Origin: an uncultured Anaerolineae bacterium | GTDB lineage: Bacteria; Chloroflexota; Anaerolineae; Promineifilales; Promineifilaceae | Reading direction: 5' to 3' | NCBI GenBank assembly: GCA_905479495.1 | Contig: CAJQMR010000039.1 | Location: forward strand, 62,001 to 126,000 | Length of the DNA stretch: 64,000 nucleotides | In this document: positions 1 to 8,575 of the stretch, piece by piece | Layout of the letters: every line of letters begins with the position of its first letter | How positions within the stretch are numbered: the first letter of the stretch is position 1 | Program-made: the position numbers and the translations under genes | Notes under the pieces: generated by a model | Seen by the model: only the letters and a program-made list of their open reading frames with translations | The model's database searches: none | What the model was told of the DNA's origin: nothing

Positions 1-669
1 GCCACCGACTTTTTGTACACGGCCACGATGATTGGCCTGCATCTCAGCCGCCTCTCGGAGCATTTGATCTTGTTCAGCAGCAGCGAATTTGGCTTTGTGC
101 GCTTAGACGATGGCTACAGTACGGGTTCCAGCCTGATGCCGCAAAAGAAAAATCCAGACACATTGGAACTAACGCGGGGCAAAAGCGGCCGTTTGCTGGG
201 CAATTTGGTAGGTCTGCTCACCACGCTCAAAGGGCTGCCCTCCAGCTACGACAAAGATTTGCAAGAAGATAAAGAGCCGGTCTTCGATACGTTTGATACG
301 CTCAGCCTCATCATGCCTATCATGGCCGGATTGTTCCGCACACTCACGCTGCGTCCGGAACGAATGGCTCAGCAGCTAGAGCCGAATCTACTGGCCACTG
401 ATTTGGCCGATTATTTGGTAAAACGGGGCGTGCCGTTTCGGCAGGCACATCATTTGGTAGGCGAGGTGGTTCAGCTGGCAGAAAACAGAGGCGTCCCATT
501 GACGGCACTAACACAAGCAGATTTGCAATCGATCAGTGAGGAATTTGGTGAAGGGGCAACGGCCGTTTTTGATATCAAGGCCTCTTTAAGCAATCGAGCA
601 ATTATTGGAGGAACATCACCGGAAGCGTTGCAGATTCAGTTAAACGCCGCTCGGCAGCAAATAACTTAA
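1..669 (+). CDS. argH: Argininosuccinate lyase, C-terminal part (5' end outside window)
   Basis: Argininosuccinate lyase splits argininosuccinate into arginine and fumarate, the last step of arginine synthesis, in the cytosol as a homotetramer. The frame is open from base 1, so only the C-terminal 222 residues are here. They carry the fumarase/aspartase superfamily signature (GSSLMPQKKNPD near residue 39), which holds the flexible catalytic loop, followed by the ArgH-typical segment KGLPSSYDKDLQEDKEPVFD and a C-terminal domain with ATDLADYLVKRGVPFRQAH. The stop codon overlaps the end of the convergent receiver-domain gene by four bases. The motif match is characteristic of ArgH rather than of AspA, FumC or PurB. 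Confidence 0.95.
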   Translation, partial: ATDFLYTATMIGLHLSRLSEHLILFSSSEFGFVRLDDGYSTGSSLMPQKKNPDTLELTRGKSGRLLGNLVGLLTTLKGLPSSYDKDLQEDKEPVFDTFDTLSLIMPIMAGLFRTLTLRPERMAQQLEPNLLATDLADYLVKRGVPFRQAHHLVGEVVQLAENRGVPLTALTQADLQSISEEFGEGATAVFDIKASLSNRAIIGGTSPEALQIQLNAARQQIT

Positions 670-1046
670 GCGGCAGGAATATTTTGCAACACTTCATGAA
701 TGGTGTTGATCAGCTCTTTGCGGTTAATGGGCTTGCTTAAATATTTGGTAGCGCCTGCGTCCAGGCCCGCTCTAACCGCTTCAGGACTGGTCCTGGCACT
801 AAGTAAAATAATGGGGAGAACGGCCGTTTCCGGCTGGGCGCGTAATTTTTCACAAACCGTCAGCCCATCCATGTTGGGCATCATCACATCCAGCAACAAC
901 ACATCCGGGGACTGCTCCGCCATCATCAACAACGCCTTAAGGCCATCTTCAGCTTCTGAAGTATCAAACCCGGCTCGCTCCAGCATCAAGCGGAGCAAAT
1001 TGCGGGTCAGGGGTTCATCATCAACAATTAATATGGAGGGCTTCAA
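666..1046 (-). CDS. Stand-alone response regulator receiver domain
   Basis: A CheY/Spo0F-type single receiver domain of 126 residues with no output domain. The acidic pocket is Asp9-Asp10, the phosphoacceptor is Asp53 in LLLDVMMP, and the switch Ser83 and Lys105 (in SKP) are all present, so it should be phosphorylatable by a histidine kinase. No kinase is nearby, so its partner is unknown. The start is TTG at 1046, chosen because GGGAG lies eight to nine bases upstream; there is no ATG at the family's usual N-terminus. A 12-base dyad TGACAAATGTCA at 1069-1080 lies just upstream. The gene converges on argH with a four-base overlap. Confidence 0.9.
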   Translation of the reverse strand: MKPSILIVDDEPLTRNLLRLMLERAGFDTSEAEDGLKALLMMAEQSPDVLLLDVMMPNMDGLTVCEKLRAQPETAVLPIILLSARTSPEAVRAGLDAGATKYLSKPINRKELINTIHEVLQNIPAA

Positions 1047-1189
1047 GATTATTCTCCCGCTGCTGTCGTGACAAATGTCATGATAGAGTCAGCGCCAACA
1101 ACCATGCGATCTCAATGAATCTTTTTTATTTTAGCCAAGGCGAGTTACAGTCGATCTTACAAGGTACTAGGACAAAAGTACCTAATCAC

Positions 1190-2194
1190 TTATTCTGGCA
1201 ACTTCATCTTCATCCACGGCGCAGAGTTGTGAAAATTGGCGGCAGCACTGCCGGGGGGCACCAGCGCGTCACACGCTTCACGCACGGATTCGCCCAACGT
1301 CATCTCCAGCACTGGCAAGAAATGTTCCAACTGCGCTAATGTGCGCGGCCCAATCAGCGGCGCGGTCACCCCGGGCTGATCCTTCACCCACAACACGGCT
1401 AGCTGCGCCGCCGAAATGCCCACTTCTTGGGCCAATTTTACAAATGCGTTGCCCACTTCAATGCCCCGCGCCGTGACGCGCTCGGCATAAATGCCGCCGC
1501 GCAGCTGCGCCCGTGACGCTTCAGGGTAGTTGGCCGCGTCAGCATAGCGCCCAGCCAGAATGCCCATCGCCAGCGGCGACCAGGGCAAAATGCCCAGTCC
1601 CTGCGTCTGGCACATGGGCACCAGCTCGTTTTCGATGCGGCGATCCAGCAAATTGTAAGGCGGCTGCTCAGAGACAAAGCGGACGTAGCCGCGCAGTTCG
1701 CTGACCATGATTGCCTCCATCACCTTCCACGCCGGGGCGGTGGAGCTGCCGATGTAGCGCACCTTGCCCGCCCGCACCAAATCGGTTAGTGCAGAAAGCG
1801 TTTCTTCGATGGGTACTTCAAAATCGGGGCGGTGCAGCTGGTACAGGTCAATGTGGTCGGTTTGCAGCCGCCGCAGGGAATCTTCGCACGCCTGGATGAG
1901 GTGGAGACGGCCGTTCCCACGATCATTCGGCCCTGGCCCCGTCGGATAATGCACTTTGGTGGCAATGAGGACTTGTTGGCGACGGCCGTTCTGCTTCAAG
2001 GCCCGCCCAATAATCCGCTCACTTTCCCCCTGCGCGTAGCTGTTGCTCGTGTCGATGAGATTGATGCCCGCCTCAAGTGCCCGGTTGAGCATCGCCTTCG
2101 CCTCATCCTCCGGGGTGGGATTGGCAAAATTATCGGTTCCCAGGCACAGCGGGGCAATTTTCACGCCGCTGCGGCCCAATCGTCTGTATTCCAT
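1190..2194 (-). CDS. Aldo/keto reductase
   Basis: A cytosolic NADPH-dependent aldo/keto reductase of 334 residues with a (beta/alpha)8 barrel. The catalytic tetrad is visible as Asp48, Tyr53, Lys80 and His121, and the N-terminal MEYRRLGRSGVKIAPLCLGT is typical of the AKR11/12-like bacterial branch. The substrate cannot be named from sequence. The ATG at 2194 is preceded at good spacing by AAAGGAG. The gene lies downstream of a short-chain dehydrogenase on the same strand, but a repeat (2217-2308) separates them. In the gap before 1190 a GGTACT/AGTACC dyad (about 1161-1181) may act as a weak terminator. Confidence 0.92.
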   Translation of the reverse strand: MEYRRLGRSGVKIAPLCLGTDNFANPTPEDEAKAMLNRALEAGINLIDTSNSYAQGESERIIGRALKQNGRRQQVLIATKVHYPTGPGPNDRGNGRLHLIQACEDSLRRLQTDHIDLYQLHRPDFEVPIEETLSALTDLVRAGKVRYIGSSTAPAWKVMEAIMVSELRGYVRFVSEQPPYNLLDRRIENELVPMCQTQGLGILPWSPLAMGILAGRYADAANYPEASRAQLRGGIYAERVTARGIEVGNAFVKLAQEVGISAAQLAVLWVKDQPGVTAPLIGPRTLAQLEHFLPVLEMTLGESVREACDALVPPGSAAANFHNSAPWMKMKLPE

Positions 2195-2216
2195 CTCGCT
2201 CTCCTTTCGTTAAAAA

Positions 2217-2308
2217 ACTTGACGCAAAGAGCGCAAAGATTTTTAAGAGGCAAAGAAAAACCCTTGTTTTTCTTTTTCTTCCTTTGCCGCTTTGCACCTT
2301 TGCGTCAA
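2217..2308. repeat. Intergenic dyad built from GCAAAG units
   Basis: The left arm begins TTGACGCAAAGAGCGCAAAG and the right arm ends CTTTGCACCTTTGCGTCAA, so the gap between the two oxidoreductase genes is a long imperfect inverted repeat made of GCAAAG units. It could fold in RNA and may separate the two transcripts. It carries no gene. Confidence 0.75.
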
Positions 2309-2312
2309 AAAT

Positions 2313-3056
2313 CTATCGCGCTGTATAACCGGCATCGACGTTCACCATCGCGCCAGTCATGTAGCTGGCGTCGTCGGAGGCTAGGAAAAGGACTACGCGG
2401 GCAATTTCTACCGGATCGGCCAGCCGCTGCATGGGCACGGTGCTGGCGATGCGCTGCAACATTTCTTCCGTCACCGGTTCGCTGCGCTCAGAGGCGAGCA
2501 TGGGCGTGTTTACCTCGCCGGGGCAAACGGCGTTGATGCGGATGCCGTCCTTCACGTGATCCAGGGCCATCGCCCGCGTAAGTTGATGCACCGCCCCTTT
2601 GGAGGTGCAGTAAGCCACCACGCCCGCTGCCCCCACGCCACCCCAAATCGAGCCAAAGTTGACGATGGCCCCTTTGCCCTGCGCTTTCATCACCTTTACC
2701 GCCGCCCGGCTTAAATAAAAAACGCCGCTGACGTTGACGTTCATCACCCGCTGCCACTGCTCGTCGCTGGTGCCCAGGGCATCGGCCCGCACGATAATGC
2801 CCGCTGCGTTGACAAGGATGTCGAGACGGCCGTATTTCTCCACCACCTTCTCCACCACCTGCTCACAAAACAGGGAATCGCTCACGTCGCCAATCAGCAC
2901 GTCTGCACCAATTTCCTCGGCAAAAGCCGTGGCCAGCACCACATTTTTATCCACGATGAACACCCTGGCCCCAGCAGTCACCAGCTCCCGGGCCGTAGCC
3001 GCCCCCATGCCGGAGGCTCCACCAGTAACAATCGCAACCTGATCTGTAAAATCCAT
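2313..3056 (-). CDS. Short-chain dehydrogenase/reductase (classical SDR)
   Basis: A classical SDR oxidoreductase using NAD(H) or NADP(H). The Rossmann motif TGGASGMGAA is at the N-terminus, followed by the VNAAG motif, a catalytic Ser in FGSIWGG and the YCTSK Tyr/Lys pair; the C-terminal GAMVNVDAGYTAR closes the family fold. The 247-residue length is normal. The start is ATG at 3056, because a clear AGGAG lies just upstream and SDR homology begins there; the frame stays open for 20 more codons without homology. The substrate is not evident. It lies 41 bases downstream of the Eis-like acetyltransferase on the same strand, so the two may be cotranscribed. Confidence 0.93.
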   Translation of the reverse strand: MDFTDQVAIVTGGASGMGAATARELVTAGARVFIVDKNVVLATAFAEEIGADVLIGDVSDSLFCEQVVEKVVEKYGRLDILVNAAGIIVRADALGTSDEQWQRVMNVNVSGVFYLSRAAVKVMKAQGKGAIVNFGSIWGGVGAAGVVAYCTSKGAVHQLTRAMALDHVKDGIRINAVCPGEVNTPMLASERSEPVTEEMLQRIASTVPMQRLADPVEIARVVLFLASDDASYMTGAMVNVDAGYTAR

Positions 3057-3097
3057 GATTCTCTCCTGATTTGGCAACCAAATGCCCCTACAACCTT

Positions 3098-4357
3098 TTA
3101 AAACGCGGTGTGGCAAATCGGTTTGGGCGAGGTGTAAAACAATTGATGCACCGTGTCGGCATAGGCGGTATCAGAGATTTGGGCCAGTCCGTAGGCCAAC
3201 AGGGTGCGGAACGTCGTCGCACCGATGATAAGTGAAGCAAATTCAGCAATGTCCAGGCTAATTTCGACATCTGGCTGGGCATTGGGGTTGAGGGTGGCAC
3301 GGCCGTTTTCCACACTTACGATCCACTCCCCCGCACACACCGGCCAAAAACTATCTGTCAGATTGATCTGCACCGTGCAGCTTTGTCCACCAAAATTATG
3401 ATCCGCCAGCAATTCAAACAGGCGCGGCACGTCAATGACGCGGTACATGATGCCCACCCCCTGCACGTTGCTCTCATGGTAGACAGATGGAATCAAATTC
3501 TGGCTATCATTACGCGGATCTTGCAGCAGCAAGTGAAAATCTTCTTCCTGGGTGTTGATAATGATCTTTTCAATCTGATCGGCCTGAACCCGGAGAAATG
3601 CCAGCAAACCGCGCAGTGCGGCTGCATCCTCATACAGCAAGGTCCGTACAGCAATATTATTGCGCAAAAAATTACCGTCCGGCGCTGGCTCAAACGTAAA
3701 TATCAGATAGCCGCGCAGTTGCCCTTCTACCCAATAGCCAAATTTGTGCAGCGTCTGATTGGTGAAAATTGAATCCAGCTCGTAGTTGGACGGGATCATC
3801 ATGCCATTGCCAGCCATCATGATGCGCTGGTAACAATCAACCAGCTCCTGCCGGTGAAAATCATCCAAAAGGCATACGTTGTGGCGGTTTCCCTGGGGCA
3901 AATTAGCCGGACTGAAACGATACTGGTTTATTTTACGGCCGTATCCATATCCCATCTGCTTGTAAAAATCGGGCCGGAACGGATAAAGCGCCGTCAGTGC
4001 TGCCCCTTTTTCCCGATAATGTGCCTGGAAGTATTGCACCATATCATAAGCAACCCGCTCTTTTTTATGCAGCAAATCAACGCCGACGCCGCCAAGGCCG
4101 CCCACCAACATATTAACGCCGCGAAGCCGCATCGTGAAGTCAAACAGTCGCATGATGCCGCGCATCTCTTCCGCCTCAAACAAACCATAAATCGTGGCGA
4201 TGGGATCCGCATGCATCTGCTGAGCGCGCTCTTTTACCCGTCGTCTGGCAGCCTCATCAGTTGCCCGGAAGGCAGGATAGGCATTGACGGCAATGGTGGT
4301 GTATTGCTCCCATTCAGCCTCGGTTTGTAACGGCCGTATCACCCGTTCTTGTTTCAT
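3098..4357 (-). CDS. Eis-like GNAT acetyltransferase with SCP2-like C-terminal domain
   Basis: A 419-residue protein of the Eis family: a double GNAT fold that transfers acetyl from acetyl-CoA to amines, followed by a C-terminal sterol-carrier-like domain. Seen here are an N-terminal GNAT segment around GGLGGVGVDLLHKKERVAYDM (split motif for CoA binding), TALYPFRPDFYKQMGYGYG, and a C-terminal half starting near residue 300 that resembles SCP2. Family members acetylate aminoglycosides, lysines or other amines; the substrate here is unknown. ATG 4357 is preceded by AGGAGG. The upstream side holds the GCAGATT repeat (4370-4442). Confidence 0.88.
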   Translation of the reverse strand: MKQERVIRPLQTEAEWEQYTTIAVNAYPAFRATDEAARRRVKERAQQMHADPIATIYGLFEAEEMRGIMRLFDFTMRLRGVNMLVGGLGGVGVDLLHKKERVAYDMVQYFQAHYREKGAALTALYPFRPDFYKQMGYGYGRKINQYRFSPANLPQGNRHNVCLLDDFHRQELVDCYQRIMMAGNGMMIPSNYELDSIFTNQTLHKFGYWVEGQLRGYLIFTFEPAPDGNFLRNNIAVRTLLYEDAAALRGLLAFLRVQADQIEKIIINTQEEDFHLLLQDPRNDSQNLIPSVYHESNVQGVGIMYRVIDVPRLFELLADHNFGGQSCTVQINLTDSFWPVCAGEWIVSVENGRATLNPNAQPDVEISLDIAEFASLIIGATTFRTLLAYGLAQISDTAYADTVHQLFYTSPKPICHTAF

Positions 4358-4369
4358 TTATTCCTCCTG

Positions 4370-4442
4370 ATTCATCCGCAGATTCCGCAGATTAGCGCAG
4401 ATTAATTGCAACCAATCTGCGTTCATCAGCGTTTATCTGTGT
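4370..4442. repeat. Intergenic dyad built from GCAGATT units
   Basis: Three CGCAGATT-type units on the left face complementary AATCTGCG and related units on the right, giving an imperfect inverted repeat that fills the gap between the MFS transporter stop and the acetyltransferase ribosome-binding site. Related short repeats occur elsewhere in the window with other unit sequences. Confidence 0.75.
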
Positions 4443-4450
4443 CCCATTTT

Positions 4451-5674
4451 TTATTCTGCGCGCTCGCGCACAAATAAGCGTAGCAAAACGATGCTGGCCC
4501 CGATGATAGTGGCTGAAATCAGGCCCAACCCCACTACCTGAAACCGATCATACACCCAGGGGCCGATGAGTCCAGCCATACTGGACCCCAGCAGTGCCGC
4601 TGCCGCTGCCAGGGTCATCATTTTACCGCGATACGCAGGGGCTTGTTCACTAACCAGGGCAATCAGTCCCACCACGGTAAACTCAAAGGCAAACCGGGCC
4701 ACAATCAGCCCCAGCACCGCTACCACCAGTCCCTGATTCAACACAGGCAGCAGGCCATAGCCCAGGCAGGCCAGAATTGACCCCAACAGCACGCTCCGAA
4801 GCAGACCAACCTTATCGCCCACCAGACTCATCAACACGCTGCCGCTCAGATCGGCTACGCCCAAAATAAGGGCAACGGTACCCAGCTCTACCGCGCCCAG
4901 GCTGTATTCCCGATTCAGCCAGGTGCCGTAACTGATAAATACGTTCATGGCGGCCATCATGTTTAAGCCCACCACCAGCAGCACTACACTGGCGGAGCGC
5001 TTGTTTTGGCCCAATTCAAAAAAGGCGAGAACAGTTTGCCAGGACAAGGGTCTTTTGGGTTCTGCGGGTGGTTTAACGTGCCGGGCAGTTGGTAAACGGC
5101 CGTATCCCACAAAAGCCACTAGCAGCAAGCCACTCAACACAAAAAGAGGCGCACGCCAGCCCATCGCCTCGATGAGCAGTCCGGCCAAATAAAGACCCAC
5201 AATGCCCGCCAGCGCCCAGGCATATTCCACCATGCCCAGCCCCCGCGCCCGACGGTGGAACGGCAGGCGAGCGCTCAGATAGGCCTGTAAGATGGGGGCA
5301 AAGGCAAACGTGCCCAGCCCGCCCATCACCATACCGACGGCCGCCAGCCAGAGCGTGCTGCTCAACCCCACAATGAGGTAGCCTGCGGCCGCCAGCAGCA
5401 GCCCAAAGCGCATCACGGTACGATAACCGCGCAAATAGGCCTGGTAGCCAAACGCCGGAGAAAATAGCCCCATCGCGCTGCGTAAGCTCACCAATCGACC
5501 GGCTGCGACACTGGTAGTGCGTAAGCCGTCAGCAATGACAGGCAGAAAGGGGAAAAAGAGTTGGACGGCCGTATCCGTCACCAGGCGCGTTAATAAACCG
5601 ATGGCGATCAGACGATTAACCGAAATATCGGGCTGGGATTCAGTCTCATTCGTGGATAGTGGTGGATTTGCCAA
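4451..5674 (-). CDS. Major facilitator superfamily transporter
   Basis: An inner-membrane secondary transporter of about 407 residues with roughly twelve hydrophobic segments (for example GLLTRLVTDTAVQLFFPFLP, and the last one ending in RLFVRERAE). Between helices 2 and 3 lies the MFS-like loop after LRSAMGLFSPAFGYQAYLRG. It resembles drug or metabolite efflux members, but no substrate can be inferred. The start is TTG at 5674, with GGGAG at good spacing; the frame extends to a TTG at 5710, but that would place the start inside a strong hairpin (5710-5745). The neighbouring AraC regulator upstream on the same strand could control it. Confidence 0.88.
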   Translation of the reverse strand: MANPPLSTNETESQPDISVNRLIAIGLLTRLVTDTAVQLFFPFLPVIADGLRTTSVAAGRLVSLRSAMGLFSPAFGYQAYLRGYRTVMRFGLLLAAAGYLIVGLSSTLWLAAVGMVMGGLGTFAFAPILQAYLSARLPFHRRARGLGMVEYAWALAGIVGLYLAGLLIEAMGWRAPLFVLSGLLLVAFVGYGRLPTARHVKPPAEPKRPLSWQTVLAFFELGQNKRSASVVLLVVGLNMMAAMNVFISYGTWLNREYSLGAVELGTVALILGVADLSGSVLMSLVGDKVGLLRSVLLGSILACLGYGLLPVLNQGLVVAVLGLIVARFAFEFTVVGLIALVSEQAPAYRGKMMTLAAAAALLGSSMAGLIGPWVYDRFQVVGLGLISATIIGASIVLLRLFVRERAE

Positions 5675-5709
5675 AATTGTCTCCCAAAGAAAATAGTCCA
5701 CAAACAACA

Positions 5710-5745
5710 AACAGCACCCAGAATGCTCTGAGTGCTGTTTTTTTT
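5710..5745. terminator. Bidirectional hairpin terminator between araC-like and MFS genes
   Basis: AACAGCAC (5710-5717) pairs with GTGCTGTT (5732-5739), and the inner CAGA/TCTG extends the stem. Eight T follow on the plus strand; on the minus strand the tail is TTTGTTGTTTG. The regulator gene ends upstream on the minus strand, so it most likely terminates that transcript. Confidence 0.8.
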
Positions 5746-5851
5746 AGTTGTGGGTGGCTAAATTGTATCTGAATTTGGGAGATTTGCCTCGTGACGAAAG
5801 AGCCTTTAAAGGTTTGGTATCCGCCAGTTCAACCCGATTTAAGGCAAACCC

Positions 5852-6724
5852 TTAGGACCTGTTCAACGGTACATAAATCTCTGTACGCAAATTTTCTGGC
5901 CTGGTGCGGCGCGGATCGCGATTTAGGTAGCGCTCAAAAATGGGCTCGTCGCGCAGGCGTTCGCCGCTTTGCGCCAGCCACCGGCCAAAAATCAGGCGGT
6001 ATGTTTCGTCAAACTTTTCATACGACCCTTTGTGGACAAAAAGCGCGTATCGCCCACCAGCAATGGTTTGCAGGTTAAACTCGCCCTGCGGCTGAACCGG
6101 CTGGTTGAGGGTGATACAGGCATCGTAACGCAGCTTGTCGGCGTCGGTGATGTCCGGACTGTCATGGGAAATGCCAATCATCTGCGTTTTTTTGTTGATG
6201 AGTTTGTGGCTGTAGGCAAAAGGCAAAAGCGCGCCAAAGGCTGCGGTGGAGGCCTCGCTGTAAGGACCCGTGCGGCGCACAAACAGGACAGTTTGTGGTT
6301 CCAGGTTTAGAATTTTAGGGTTCATTTTTGGGGATTCCTCAGTACGGTTTTGGCGGAAAACGGCCGTATCCAACAAATGATTCTCTTCCCGAAATGCCGA
6401 CGGCGACAGGCTAAACTGCTGGCGAAACGCCTTGCCAAAGTTGGTCGGCGTCTCGTACCCGGCATCCAGGGCAATCTCCGTGATGGGATCAAACGTTTGG
6501 CGCAGTCGGTTGGCCGCCCGCTCCAGCCGCAGGCGGCGGACAAACGCGCTTAAGCTTTCACCCGTGTACGCTGTAAACAGCCGATGAAAATGGAATGGCG
6601 AAAACGCCGCCACTTCGGCTACCTCATCCAAACTCGGCGGCGCATCCAGCCGCGCCTGAATCAACAGCATCACCCGCATGATGCTTTCCTGGTAGTCGGT
6701 TTTGGTTTCGGGTCGTTGAGTCAT
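5852..6724 (-). CDS. AraC-family regulator with GyrI-like ligand-binding domain
   Basis: A 290-residue transcription factor. Residues about 10-115 hold two helix-turn-helix motifs of the AraC/XylS type (PSLDEVAEVAAFSPFHFHRL and the PITEIALDAGYETPTNFGKA region). After a linker, residues about 138-290 form a GyrI-like (SOUL/effector-binding) domain that in relatives such as Rob, SbmC and BmrR binds amphipathic small molecules. The domain order with the HTH first is typical for Rob-like proteins. It lies immediately downstream of a stand-alone GyrI-like protein, separated by a REP-like repeat, and upstream of an MFS transporter, which suggests a toxin or drug sensing role (inference). ATG 6724 is the start. 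Confidence 0.92.
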   Translation of the reverse strand: MTQRPETKTDYQESIMRVMLLIQARLDAPPSLDEVAEVAAFSPFHFHRLFTAYTGESLSAFVRRLRLERAANRLRQTFDPITEIALDAGYETPTNFGKAFRQQFSLSPSAFREENHLLDTAVFRQNRTEESPKMNPKILNLEPQTVLFVRRTGPYSEASTAAFGALLPFAYSHKLINKKTQMIGISHDSPDITDADKLRYDACITLNQPVQPQGEFNLQTIAGGRYALFVHKGSYEKFDETYRLIFGRWLAQSGERLRDEPIFERYLNRDPRRTRPENLRTEIYVPLNRS

Positions 6725-6731
6725 AGAGTTT

Positions 6732-6814
6732 TCACCCTCACCCCAGCCCTCTCCCTCAAGGGAGAGGGAGCCAGTTCCCTCCCCTTTGTAGGGGGAGGGT
6801 TAGGGTGGGGGTCA
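6732..6814 (+). repeat. REP-like 83-bp palindromic element, copy 1
   Basis: A CT-rich/GA-rich element with two internal dyads (CTCTCCCTCAAGGGAGAG, then CCCTCC...GGAGGG). An inverted second copy lies at 11810-11893. It fills the gap between the two GyrI-domain genes. Confidence 0.85.
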
Positions 6815-6820
6815 ATCTTT

Positions 6821-7453
6821 TTAGCCAACCACCGCCTCTGTCACCACAAATGGCTGGCGAATCACCGTTTTGAGCCGTTCTGGCGCAGTGCGCGATGGAT
6901 CATTGAGATAGATTTCGTGGTGTTTGCCGCTCAGTTCACCGTCCCGCTGCCAGATTTTCTCGTGCAAATTTTGGATAGTGGGACCTTCATCGGCATAGGG
7001 ACCAGTGTACAGAATTTGGGCCGCTTGCCCCTCAGCAAAGCGTTCAAATTTTAGCAAATCTACGGCCACCAGACCCTTCTTTTGCTTAACCTGGACTTTG
7101 GCTTCGGCGATCATTTCTGCCGTGACAAACTCCGGCTGCATAATCATTGCCTGCCACAGCCAGCTGTCCTTGTCTTCCGTAGAAAACTGGGACATATCCT
7201 CGGCCCACCACAACCCTTCCAGCGGCATCACGCCATAATCAATGGCCAGTTCACCCTTCTTCACCATAAACTTCACCGTGTAGGCCACCGAATACAAAGC
7301 AGACACGGCATCTTTGTATGCCTGGGCGGTGTTGGGATTACCTTCGCCTGTAATGGTGAGGAAGTTCATGGCAGGCACGTCCACAAAGCTTACTTTTTTG
7401 GCGGATGGCCGGTACAGATGTTTGAGTTCTCGCTTGAAATCTACTTTTTTCAT
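6821..7453 (-). CDS. Stand-alone GyrI-like small-molecule-binding protein
   Basis: A cytosolic protein of about 210 residues consisting of a GyrI-like domain, similar to the COG4832 group. Landmarks are KKVSFVDVPAMNFLTITGEG near the N-terminus, a central segment with PLEGLWWAED, and the C-terminal PYADEGPTIQNLHEKI followed by HHEIYLNDPSRTAPERLKT, which closely parallels the end of the neighbouring AraC protein's effector domain. Such proteins bind, and some hydrolyse, small amphipathic compounds. Two adjacent ATGs are possible; the second (7453) has the better spacing to AAGGAG. Adjacency to the regulator suggests a shared ligand (inference). Confidence 0.85.
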   Translation of the reverse strand: MKKVDFKRELKHLYRPSAKKVSFVDVPAMNFLTITGEGNPNTAQAYKDAVSALYSVAYTVKFMVKKGELAIDYGVMPLEGLWWAEDMSQFSTEDKDSWLWQAMIMQPEFVTAEMIAEAKVQVKQKKGLVAVDLLKFERFAEGQAAQILYTGPYADEGPTIQNLHEKIWQRDGELSGKHHEIYLNDPSRTAPERLKTVIRQPFVVTEAVVG

Positions 7454-7628
7454 CATTCACTCCTTAAAACCTCCCGCTGGTTCCATCCAAAAACATCAAC
7501 TGAGCAGATGAGCAGAAACCTGCGGGAATTTGATTCTTTTTCTTGCTGATTCTTAGCTTAACATGGGTTACGGCCGTTCACTATTCCATACTTGCGCATT
7601 TAGCAAAAACCAAACTCCGTCAAACTGA

Positions 7629-7659
7629 TTGTCCGCCCTGTCCCGGTTTTCGTTATAAT
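7629..7659 (+). promoter_or_regulatory. Sigma70-type promoter for the mscS-like gene
   Basis: TTGTCC (7629-7634) and a perfect TATAAT (7654-7659) are 19 bases apart, 28 bases before the MscS start codon. The leader would be only about 20 bases and contains the ribosome-binding site GGAGG. Confidence 0.65.
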
Positions 7660-7687
7660 GAATACGTAGACCACACGGAGGAAATGG

Positions 7688-8575
7688 ATGAGCGAGCTAA
7701 TCGACGTCATTCTGGAACGATTACAAACATTATTTAATCCAGAAACATTAGGTACACAGATTGTCGATTTCATGATCGATCTCATCGTTGCCCTGATTAC
7801 ATTTGCAGCATTCTACCTGGTCTGGATCATTGTCCGCCACCTGTTAAAACGCTTCCTGCCCAAATCACGGTTTGATAAAACATCCCAGGCGTTTATCAAG
7901 ACCATTTTTCAGTACACCATTTTGCTGCTTGGTTTGGTCAATGCGTTGTCTGTCATGGGTGTGGATACCGCTGGACTGCTGGCTTCGTTGGGCATTGTGG
8001 GTATCACCATCGGCTTTGCCGCCCGAGATGCATTTTCCAATCTCATTTCAGGCATTCTCATTTTTCTGGATCGGCCGTTTGTGATTGGGGATTTGGTGGA
8101 GGTTGGTGACAATTACGGCCGTGTTTCCCAAATCACCCTGCGCTCCACCCGCATCATCACGGGGGATGGTAAAATGTTGGCCGTACCCAATGCCGAAATT
8201 ATTAACAAGACGGTGACCTCCTATACAAACTTCCCTCATCTGCGTCTGGATGTAGAGGTGACCGTTGGTGTTAACGAAAACATCGACCAGGTACGCCAAA
8301 TTTTGTTTGAGGTCATACAGAACGATTCAGATTATCAGCAAGAGCCGCCCGCGCGTGTGGTGATAACCCAGCTAAATGATTACAATGTGGCTTTGGAGCT
8401 GCAAGCCTGGATCAAAGATGAACGCATCCACATTGAAAAACGGTTTGAATTGCGAGAAAAAATCTTTAACGCTTTGACTGATAAGCAAATTGAAATGCCA
8501 TTTGAAACATTACAGCTAACGCCTCTCACCATAAACATGGCACAGGGCCAACTACCGGAGAAAACGAATGAGTGA
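7688..8575 (+). CDS. MscS-family mechanosensitive channel
   Basis: A small mechanosensitive ion channel of 295 residues that opens on membrane tension to release solutes. Three hydrophobic segments are visible: about residues 28-52, 72-95 and the pore helix at about 96-125, where GLLASLGIVGITIGFAARDA matches the Gly/Ala-packed TM3 of MscS. The beta domain follows with DRPFVIGDLVEVGD and VPNAEIINKTVTSYT, and an alpha-beta C-terminus. The ATG at 7688 has GGAGG upstream. Its last eight bases overlap the start of the decarboxylase gene, so the two are probably translated from one message. Confidence 0.94.
   Translation: MSELIDVILERLQTLFNPETLGTQIVDFMIDLIVALITFAAFYLVWIIVRHLLKRFLPKSRFDKTSQAFIKTIFQYTILLLGLVNALSVMGVDTAGLLASLGIVGITIGFAARDAFSNLISGILIFLDRPFVIGDLVEVGDNYGRVSQITLRSTRIITGDGKMLAVPNAEIINKTVTSYTNFPHLRLDVEVTVGVNENIDQVRQILFEVIQNDSDYQQEPPARVVITQLNDYNVALELQAWIKDERIHIEKRFELREKIFNALTDKQIEMPFETLQLTPLTINMAQGQLPEKTNE

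Noticed and set aside
1832..2536. Open plus-strand frame of over 230 codons
   Set aside because: It runs antisense to the clearly conserved aldo/keto reductase and SDR genes and has no domain-like sequence or ribosome-binding site.
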